Shown here: piece after piece, positions 1-4,384 of the stretch
Position numbering within the stretch: position 1 is the stretch's first letter
Layout: each line of letters starts with the position of its first letter
From: CAYOLL01 sp964404765 [NCBI: uncultured Gemmatimonadota bacterium]
Lineage (GTDB): Bacteria > 4572-55
Direction of reading: 5' to 3'
Length of the DNA: 6,543 nt
Assembly (NCBI GenBank): GCA_964404765.1
Contig: CAYOLL010000267.1
Span: forward strand, 1 to 6,543
Made by a program: the position numbers and the translations under genes
The notes under the pieces: generated by a model
Database searches by the model: none
Told to the model about the DNA's origin: nothing
The model's input: the letters and a program-made list of their open reading frames with translations, nothing else

Positions 1-50
1 ATAACAAATTATAGAACGGACACTAATGCTTCGCAAGGTTTGGTTTTACC

Positions 51-93
51 AACACGCCGTTTTGCGCCACAAAAAAACCAAAACGGCGTTTTG
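51..93 (+). terminator. Perfect 11-bp inverted repeat, probable terminator of an upstream gene
   Basis: The arms ACGCCGTTTTG (54-64) and CAAAACGGCGT (79-89) are exact reverse complements around a 14-nt loop that includes seven A residues. One mismatch further out, two more A-T pairs can form (51-52 with 91-92). The right arm runs into TTTT (89-92), so on the + strand it resembles a short rho-independent terminator for a gene lying left of the window. It ends about 30 bp before the ATG of the dehydrogenase, so it could instead be an operator or a 5' leader structure for that gene. The T run is short, which limits confidence in the terminator reading. Confidence 0.45.
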
Positions 94-105
94 AATTACA
101 TTTCT

Positions 106-110
106 GGGGA
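106..110 (+). promoter_or_regulatory. Ribosome binding site that selects the ATG at 119
   Basis: GGGGA lies 8 nt before the ATG at 119, a normal Shine-Dalgarno distance. The in-frame TTG at 113 would sit only 2 nt after it and is therefore unlikely to be the start. This decides the N-terminus as [10 protein letters not shown], which brings the Rossmann glycine motif close to the N-terminus as is usual in this family. Confidence 0.6.
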
Positions 111-118
111 AATTGGCT

Positions 119-994
119 ATGTATATCAGCAAAGTTGCGATTATCGGCGCAGGAACGATGGGTCAGGGTCTGGCCGAAGCCATTGCCGGCAAAGAAATTG
201 AAGTGCTGCTCTTTGAGGCCGATAAAGACCGGCTGCAACGTGGCTTGGACACGATTGCCCATAATCTGGATAATAAAATTGCCCGCTGGGGCATGACCGC
301 CGGCGAAAAAAAAGCGCTGTTAGCCCGCATTCAAGGCCAGACCGGTTTGCGCCGCACCCGCGAAACGGATATTGTTATCGAGGCCATTTCCGAGAGCTTG
401 ACCGCCAAGAAGCAACTTTTTAGCGAACTGGAGCGAACCTGCCCGCCGGAGCTGATTTTCATCACTAACACATCCTCGCTGAGTATCACTAAGATGGCTG
501 AAGAACTGTATCGCCCGGCCCGTTTGGTGGGAATGCACTTCATTAATCCGGTGCCGCAAGTGCCGCTGGTGGAAGTGGTGCGCGGAGCCAAAACGTCGGA
601 CGAAACGTTTACAATCGCGACTGCGTTTGCCCGGCAGCTAAAAAAAACTGCTGTGGAAGTTTTTGAATACCCCGGCTATATTACGACGCGTATGATCGTA
701 GCTTTTTTAAACGAGGCTATGCTTCTGTTAATGGATGACGTGGCCCGGATGGAAGATATTGATACGGCGATGCGGCTCGGCTACAATTTTGGCGTAGGCC
801 CGCTGGCCATGGCTGACGCGATTGGTCTGGATCAGGTGATGGAATGGTCGGAGCGGTTGTTTCGCGACTTAGGCGATATCAAATATCGTCCGGCCCCAAT
901 TCTGCGGCGAAAAGTAAGGGAAGGAAAGCTGGGCGTCAAAACCGGCGAAGGCTTCTATCGTTATAGCGAGGACGGAAAAATTATCGGATCATAG
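119..994 (+). CDS. 3-hydroxyacyl-CoA dehydrogenase (3-hydroxybutyryl-CoA dehydrogenase, Hbd/PaaH-like)
   Basis: This 291-residue protein has the full length of a stand-alone short-chain 3-hydroxyacyl-CoA dehydrogenase, a cytoplasmic enzyme that interconverts 3-hydroxyacyl-CoA and 3-ketoacyl-CoA with NAD(P). The N-terminal Rossmann domain begins with [12 protein letters not shown] (residues 6-17). The active site is visible as NTSS (117-120), GMHFINP (138-144, with catalytic His140 and Asn143) and Glu152, which follows the His by 12 residues as in the family His-Glu pair. The C-terminal helical dimerisation domain starts at PGYITTR (185-191) and contains NEA (198-200), GVGPLAMAD (225-233) and the ending [11 protein letters not shown]. 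The Asn usually found in PGF(I/V)xNR is Thr190 here, so substrate binding may differ from the classical enzymes. Possible roles are beta-oxidation, butyrate or PHB metabolism, or aromatic degradation. No thiolase, enoyl-CoA hydratase or acyl-CoA dehydrogenase gene is visible beside it, so the pathway cannot be named. The family call is secure and the chain-length specificity is not. Confidence 0.93.
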   Translation: MYISKVAIIGAGTMGQGLAEAIAGKEIEVLLFEADKDRLQRGLDTIAHNLDNKIARWGMTAGEKKALLARIQGQTGLRRTRETDIVIEAISESLTAKKQLFSELERTCPPELIFITNTSSLSITKMAEELYRPARLVGMHFINPVPQVPLVEVVRGAKTSDETFTIATAFARQLKKTAVEVFEYPGYITTRMIVAFLNEAMLLLMDDVARMEDIDTAMRLGYNFGVGPLAMADAIGLDQVMEWSERLFRDLGDIKYRPAPILRRKVREGKLGVKTGEGFYRYSEDGKIIGS

Positions 995-1057
995 TTTTCA
1001 GATTACTGAACCACAGGCCTCAATCTGGACTCAAAAACTCCGAAGTTCGCCGTTAAT
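995..1057. other. Convergent intergenic gap without a strong terminator
   Basis: The 63 bp separate the tail-to-tail ends of the dehydrogenase and rpoN. A small perfect stem TTCAG/CTGAA (997-1001 with 1006-1010, loop ATTA) starts 3 nt after the dehydrogenase stop. An alternative 6-bp pairing, CAGATT (999-1004) with AATCTG (1022-1027), overlaps it. Neither is GC-rich nor followed by a T run on either strand, so a bidirectional intrinsic terminator is not well supported. Rho-dependent termination is possible. Confidence 0.4.
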
Positions 1058-2494
1058 TTAGAGGTGCTTGCGAAAGCGGGCAGGCAAAATTTTAAGCGCA
1101 TCGCGATATTTCGCAACAGTGCGGCGGGCGATTGCAATTCCCTGTTTGACCAGAGCTTTTTCAAGCTGTTGATCGCTGAGCGGTTTCTTGGGATTTTCAT
1201 TCTCAATCAGCTTACGAATCACGTCCATGACGCTGGCCGCGGACGCATCTTCACCCGAATCGGTATCGATTCTGGAATCAAAAAAGTATCGCAGCTCAAA
1301 AATACCGCGCGCCGTTTGTACATATTTATTGTTCGTTACCCGGCTGACCGTTGATTCGTGCACTTCGACATCAGCGGCAATATCCCGCAACGTCAACGGC
1401 TTTAGTTGTTGAACGCCGTGACGGAAAAATTCTTTTTGATGCTTGATGATCGAACGCATTACCTTGACCATCGTGCGCCGCCGCTGACCAATGGCACGGA
1501 TCAGCCAGCGCGCAGAGCCTAACTTTTCATTCAGAAATTCTTTGCCGTTCTTATCAATCTGACGCGCATCTTTGGTCAAGAAGTGGGCGTATTCGTCATT
1601 AATGCGAATACGCGGCATGTCATGTTCATTCAAAGTTACAAAAAACTCATCACCTATCTGCGTAACAAACAAGTCCGGTGTGATATAGCGCGGATGGGAC
1701 GGCTCGGCGCTAAGCCCGGGTTTCGGGTCTAATTCTGCAATTAGTTTTAATGCAATGTGGACTTCTTTTAAGCCATCCGGTCTGGCGCTAAGCCCAAGTT
1801 TTTTGGCAATCTCGGCCACTAAACGCCGCGACAATTCGGGAAAACATTTGTCCACAACCTCATAAGCCAGAACATCATCCAATTCCAGTCGCCGTAATTG
1901 AATCAGCAGACATTCCCGCAAGTCACGCGCCCCAACGCCGGATGGATCAAACTCCTGAATTTTAGCTAAAACCTGCCCGACCTGATGTTCTTCAACATTT
2001 AAACGCTCGGCTAATTCATGGCATGCCGTTGCCAGATAACCGTCAGCGCTGATTTCACCAATAATTTCCTCGCCGATTCGTAGCGCCTGTGGATCGTTTA
2101 TTTCCAGTCTTAACTGGGTCAATAACTGTTCCTGCAGGCTGGATTCGACCCGAGGAACCCGCTCGTATGTTGTTTCCTCTGTACCGCTTTCCGGCGCCAG
2201 TTCTTGCGTGTAGGGCTCGTAAGCATCCTTCAGGTACTCGTCCCAATTTTGCTCTTGTTCTTTGCGCTCGGCTTCAACATCATTCGATTCGATTTTGTCA
2301 TCCGACGGGCGCTCTTCCGGAAGATCGCCGTCCGGCTCGACTTCTTCCAGCATCGGATTTGCCATCAGTTCCAATTGAATAAGCTGCTGCAGTTCCAGGC
2401 GCTCCATCTGTAATAAATTGAGCGATTGGATCATGCGCGGACTCATGATCATTTTTTGGGTTTGCTTTTGGGATATACCCAGTCCAAAGTCCAT
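1058..2494 (-). CDS. rpoN: RNA polymerase sigma-54 factor (RpoN)
   Basis: This complete 478-residue sigma-54 directs RNA polymerase to -24/-12 promoters, which open only with an ATP-driven enhancer-binding activator. The N-terminal Gln/Leu-rich activator-interaction region (residues 1-50) opens with GISQKQTQKMIMSPRMIQS and ends LELMANPMLEE. An acidic linker follows (about 51-115), rich in Asp and Glu. The core-binding domain (about 118-310) contains FDPSGVGARDLRECLLIQL (182-200). The DNA-binding part has GSARWLIRAIGQRRRTM (326-342), a helix-turn-helix near LTLRDIAADVEVHESTVSRV (367-386) and the diagnostic RpoN box ARRTVAKYR (456-464), which reads the -24 element. Length and all landmarks are normal, with no frameshift. 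The ATG at 2494 gives the expected N-terminus, but only purine-rich AAAG-type sequence and no proper Shine-Dalgarno precedes it. The usual partners hpf, ptsN and lptB are not adjacent. The upstream co-oriented gene is trpB, 448 bp away, so rpoN is probably transcribed on its own. No sigma-54 activator is visible in the window. Confidence 0.98.
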   Translation of the reverse strand: MDFGLGISQKQTQKMIMSPRMIQSLNLLQMERLELQQLIQLELMANPMLEEVEPDGDLPEERPSDDKIESNDVEAERKEQEQNWDEYLKDAYEPYTQELAPESGTEETTYERVPRVESSLQEQLLTQLRLEINDPQALRIGEEIIGEISADGYLATACHELAERLNVEEHQVGQVLAKIQEFDPSGVGARDLRECLLIQLRRLELDDVLAYEVVDKCFPELSRRLVAEIAKKLGLSARPDGLKEVHIALKLIAELDPKPGLSAEPSHPRYITPDLFVTQIGDEFFVTLNEHDMPRIRINDEYAHFLTKDARQIDKNGKEFLNEKLGSARWLIRAIGQRRRTMVKVMRSIIKHQKEFFRHGVQQLKPLTLRDIAADVEVHESTVSRVTNNKYVQTARGIFELRYFFDSRIDTDSGEDASAASVMDVIRKLIENENPKKPLSDQQLEKALVKQGIAIARRTVAKYRDALKILPARFRKHL

Positions 2495-2576
2495 AAAGCT
2501 GCAAATCTTTCTTTAGGTAAACGATGCCATAAAAAACAGGAACAGGAATACGGTAGATGAACGCGATCTTAAATTT

Positions 2577-2605
2577 ATGGTACCACTTTTCTATTCATCC
2601 GACAA
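2577..2605 (-). promoter_or_regulatory. Weak candidate sigma-70-type promoter for rpoN
   Basis: Read on the minus strand, TTGTCG (2605-2600) and TACCAT (2582-2577) are separated by 17 nt. This fits the housekeeping spacing but matches the -35 box at only 4 of 6 and the -10 box at 3 of 6 positions. It would give a leader of roughly 75 nt before the rpoN ATG. I found no -24/-12 element upstream of rpoN, so sigma-54 autoregulation is not supported. This is only the best of several poor candidates. Confidence 0.2.
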
Positions 2606-2713
2606 GTCTTTTTTTACATGCTGCGTTTTTGACTTGCGCCGGCGAAATATGACGCGCATGACCCTTCGTAACTAAAAAGTTAAGTCTTTGCTTTTTGTGC
2701 AAAAATAACTCCC

Positions 2714-2780
2714 CGCAGTGGCACAGAGCACAGAGGAAACTTTGTAAATATCGCTCTGTGAACTCTGTGACGCTGTGGCG
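2714..2780. repeat. CACAGAG-type inverted repeat
   Basis: The left arm (2714-2735) contains two adjacent CACAGAG units. The right arm (2754-2780) contains CTCTGTG-AA-CTCTGTG-A-CGCTGTG, which reads on the other strand as three CACAGAG-like units spaced by 1-2 nt. The arms pair across an 18-nt AT-rich loop with a 2-nt bulge between the CACAGAG units and a less regular outer part. The outer end reads GCCACAG on the minus strand, matching the GCCAC outer end of the neighbouring CACGAAG repeat. It is a non-coding dispersed-type repeat of unknown function, with no transposase and no clear target duplication. Confidence 0.65.
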
Positions 2781-2798
2781 AACCTGATTGGTTCCAGG

Positions 2799-2940
2799 AT
2801 GCAAATATACTTTCACAGGGCATAATTTCTCACTTCGCCACGAAGACACAAAGTCACGAAAAAAGCAAAAACAAAGGCTTTTCTTCGTGTCTTCGAGTCT
2901 TCGTGGCAAAACCTTGTGCCCGTTGAGAGTATATTTTCAT
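2799..2940. repeat. 142-bp imperfect palindrome with CACGAAG units, abutting the trpB stop
   Basis: The central stem pairs 2837-2866 with 2877-2907, with about 27 of 30 positions complementary, one bulged base and a 10-nt loop. Each arm is three 7-mers of the CACGAAG type at an 8-nt period (starting at 2839, 2847 and 2855 in the left arm). Outside an asymmetric internal loop the symmetry resumes: ATGCAAATATAC (2799-2810) pairs with 2929-2940 at 11 of 12 positions, followed by a weaker match through CAGGGCATAA. The right end lies 2 nt from the trpB stop codon. In trpB mRNA the whole element could fold into one long hairpin just after the stop, where it might block 3' exonucleases or aid termination, although no U run follows. 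A decayed MITE-like element is another reading. Confidence 0.7.
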
Positions 2941-2942
2941 GG

Positions 2943-4148
2943 TCAACCTACGGCTTTAAGTGCAAAGGCCCGGGTTAAAATCTCTAAGTCTTTGTCGCCG
3001 CGGCCGGATAAATTAATTAATATCGTGCGGCTGCTGTCGAATGAGCCGGCAATCTTGAGAGCGTGAGCAACGGCATGGGCGCTTTCCAAGGCCGGAATAA
3101 TGCCCTCGCAGCAAGACAAAAGCTTAACTGCCCGCAAGGCCTCATCGTCGGTAGCCGTGGCGTATTCGACCCGGCCGGAATCTTTAAGAAAAGAATGCTC
3201 CGGCCCTACGCCGGGGTAGTCCAATCCAGCCGAAATCGAATGGGTCTCCATGATCTGGCCGTCATCATCCTGCATTAAATAGCTAAAAGCGCCATGCAGC
3301 GCCCCAGTTGTGCCACGGCTGAGGGTAGCGGCGTGCTTCGCCGACGCATCTCCCAAACCGCCGGCCTCCACGCCGACTAAGCGGACGGAAGCATCGTCCA
3401 AAAATGCATAAAACGCGCCCATGGCATTGCTGCCCCCACCAACACAGGCAATCAGGACATCCGGTAGCTGACCGGTTTTTTCCAGCATCTGTGCGCGGGC
3501 TTCCCGGCCAATAACCGTTTGAAAATCGCGCACCAGCATCGGATATGGATGGGGGCCGACCACGGAACCAATGCAGTAATGAGTATTCTCTACGTTTGTC
3601 ACCCAATCCCGAATCGCCTCATTGATTGCGTCTTTCAGGGTTTTTGAGCCGGAATCAACCGGCACAACTTCTGCGCCCATCAACTCCATTCGCAAGACAT
3701 TCGGGCGTTGCCGGCGGGTATCTTCGGAACCCATATAAACGCGGCACTGCAGGCCGAATAAAGCGCAGGCCGCCGCCGTCGCCACGCCGTGTTGTCCCGC
3801 GCCGGTCTCGGCAATAATCCGACTTTTACCGATCTTTTTAGCCAGCAGCACTTGCCCGATGGTATTATTAATTTTATGCGCGCCGGTGTGCGTCAAATCT
3901 TCGCGCTTGAGAAAGATGCGGGCGCCGCCGGCCTGTGCGGTCAGGTTCATGGCCTCATAGAGTGGCGTGGGCCGGCCCACATAATCCCGCAAATACCGTG
4001 TCAGCTCGGCTTGAAAAGAAGCGTCACTACCTATTTTCAGATAGTTTTGCTCCAATTCGGCCAGCGCGTTCATCAATGTTTCCGGAACGTACTGGCCGCC
4101 AAAACGGCCAAAGTAGCCGCGTGAATCGGGCTGGGCGTACGATGCCAT
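2943..4148 (-). CDS. trpB: Tryptophan synthase beta chain (TrpB)
   Basis: This complete 401-residue TrpB1-type beta subunit is a cytoplasmic PLP enzyme that condenses indole with L-serine to form tryptophan, normally in an alpha2-beta2 complex with TrpA. The hallmark N-terminus [20 protein letters not shown] occupies residues 7-26. [15 protein letters not shown] (81-95) carries the PLP Schiff-base lysine Lys92. [11 protein letters not shown] (113-123) carries the catalytic Glu114. [20 protein letters not shown] (141-160) matches the mobile COMM-domain region that couples the two active sites, GGGSN (237-241) is the PLP phosphate cradle, and SGRGDKD (381-387) holds the Ser near the PLP ring nitrogen. 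The ATG at 4148 is chosen because AAAGGAG lies 9 nt upstream; an in-frame GTG at 4190 would add 14 unlikely residues that read through this ribosome site. The next gene downstream is rpoN rather than trpA, so the alpha subunit must be encoded elsewhere if present. All key residues are intact, so an active enzyme is expected. Confidence 0.98.
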   Translation of the reverse strand: MASYAQPDSRGYFGRFGGQYVPETLMNALAELEQNYLKIGSDASFQAELTRYLRDYVGRPTPLYEAMNLTAQAGGARIFLKREDLTHTGAHKINNTIGQVLLAKKIGKSRIIAETGAGQHGVATAAACALFGLQCRVYMGSEDTRRQRPNVLRMELMGAEVVPVDSGSKTLKDAINEAIRDWVTNVENTHYCIGSVVGPHPYPMLVRDFQTVIGREARAQMLEKTGQLPDVLIACVGGGSNAMGAFYAFLDDASVRLVGVEAGGLGDASAKHAATLSRGTTGALHGAFSYLMQDDDGQIMETHSISAGLDYPGVGPEHSFLKDSGRVEYATATDDEALRAVKLLSCCEGIIPALESAHAVAHALKIAGSFDSSRTILINLSGRGDKDLEILTRAFALKAVG

Positions 4149-4157
4149 TTTAAGCGT

Positions 4158-4164
4158 CTCCTTT
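4158..4164 (-). promoter_or_regulatory. Strong ribosome binding site of trpB
   Basis: On the minus strand AAAGGAG lies 9 nt before the ATG at 4148. It is the best Shine-Dalgarno match in the window and decides the trpB start against the upstream in-frame GTG at 4190. Confidence 0.8.
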
Positions 4165-4212
4165 AGCTTTGTGAAGCGGTTTAAAAACACAATTTCCTAC
4201 CCTTTGCCGGTA

Positions 4213-4241
4213 TAATTACGTATTCAATTCGGGATTGTCAA
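4213..4241 (-). promoter_or_regulatory. Candidate sigma-70-type promoter for trpB
   Basis: Read on the minus strand there is a perfect -35 box, TTGACA (4241-4236). A 17-nt spacer leads to TAATTA (4218-4213), a poor -10 box, and other AT-rich hexamers overlap it. Initiation near 4206 would give a leader of about 58 nt before the ATG. That leader shows no run of Trp codons and no convincing attenuator, only a weak TTGTG/CACAA pairing, so classical trp attenuation is not supported here. Confidence 0.4.
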
Positions 4242-4311
4242 GAATTAAATCGGCGGCCTGTGCTTTTGCCAAATCGGATTCATAACAAAAGTATTTGATT
4301 TTGATTGTCAA
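4233..4311. repeat. 9-bp direct repeat GATTGTCAA, two copies 70 bp apart
   Basis: GATTGTCAA occurs at 4233-4241 and 4303-4311 in the divergent trpB-kinase intergenic region. On the minus strand each copy reads TTGACAATC and so contains a perfect -35 hexamer towards trpB. They could be tandem trpB promoters or paired sites for a regulator acting on both divergent genes. The second copy ends two bases before the candidate -10 box of the kinase gene. In an AT-rich region a 9-bp match may also be chance. Confidence 0.35.
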
Positions 4312-4312
4312 A

Positions 4313-4349
4313 TATACTAATTTGGATAGGGATAGAAAGTATTCCTATC
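4313..4349 (+). promoter_or_regulatory. Candidate -10 box and start-site stem-loop upstream of the kinase gene
   Basis: TATACT (4313-4318) matches the -10 consensus at 5 of 6 positions, but no good -35 box sits 16-18 nt upstream, so an activator may be needed. Transcription would begin near 4325. Exactly there starts a dyad, GATAGGGATA (4325-4334) with TATTCCTATC (4340-4349), that pairs at all 10 positions counting one G-U pair, around a GAAAG loop. It could be an operator or a 5'-end hairpin stabilising the transcript. It ends 35 nt before the ATG at 4385. Confidence 0.4.
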
Positions 4350-4384
4350 ATCTTATTAGTGCTAACCAGAGGTATTGGGGGTTT

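Larger units (their letters stand above)
2495..2942. other. 448-bp gene-free region between trpB and rpoN with structured repeats
   Basis: No credible gene lies here. The half nearer rpoN (2495-2713) is AT-rich and presumably holds the rpoN promoter and leader. It also has an interrupted palindrome, TTTTTG-TG-CAAAAA (2692-2705). The half nearer trpB is almost entirely two hairpin-forming repeats (2714-2780 and 2799-2940). Short open frames cross it, but their translations are runs typical of these repeats and do not resemble proteins. Both flanking genes are transcribed leftwards, so the repeats lie in the 3' region of trpB and the far upstream region of rpoN. Confidence 0.7.

Noticed and set aside
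113-118. TTG at 113 as the dehydrogenase start
   Set aside because: It lies 2 nt after the GGGGA site, whereas the ATG at 119 has an 8-nt spacing and gives the normal family N-terminus.
2839-2907. CRISPR-like short repeats
   Set aside because: The 7-mer units are separated by a single base and arranged as inverted arms, without spacers or cas genes.
2595-2909. A 104-codon open frame on the minus strand across the intergenic repeats
   Set aside because: It runs through both hairpins, its translation is the low-complexity type these repeats always give, it lacks a ribosome site, and no protein family is recognisable.
2788-3066. A 92-codon open frame on the plus strand through the palindrome into trpB
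   Set aside because: It begins at a TTG, is formed by the repeat arm and then runs antisense to the well-supported trpB end.
4149-4190. GTG at 4190 as the trpB start
   Set aside because: The added 14 residues translate the Shine-Dalgarno region and have no counterpart in TrpB proteins; the ATG at 4148 is preceded by AAAGGAG.
4149-4210. A trp attenuator or leader peptide before trpB
   Set aside because: The short leader has no run of Trp codons and only a weak 5-bp pairing, with no terminator/antiterminator pair.
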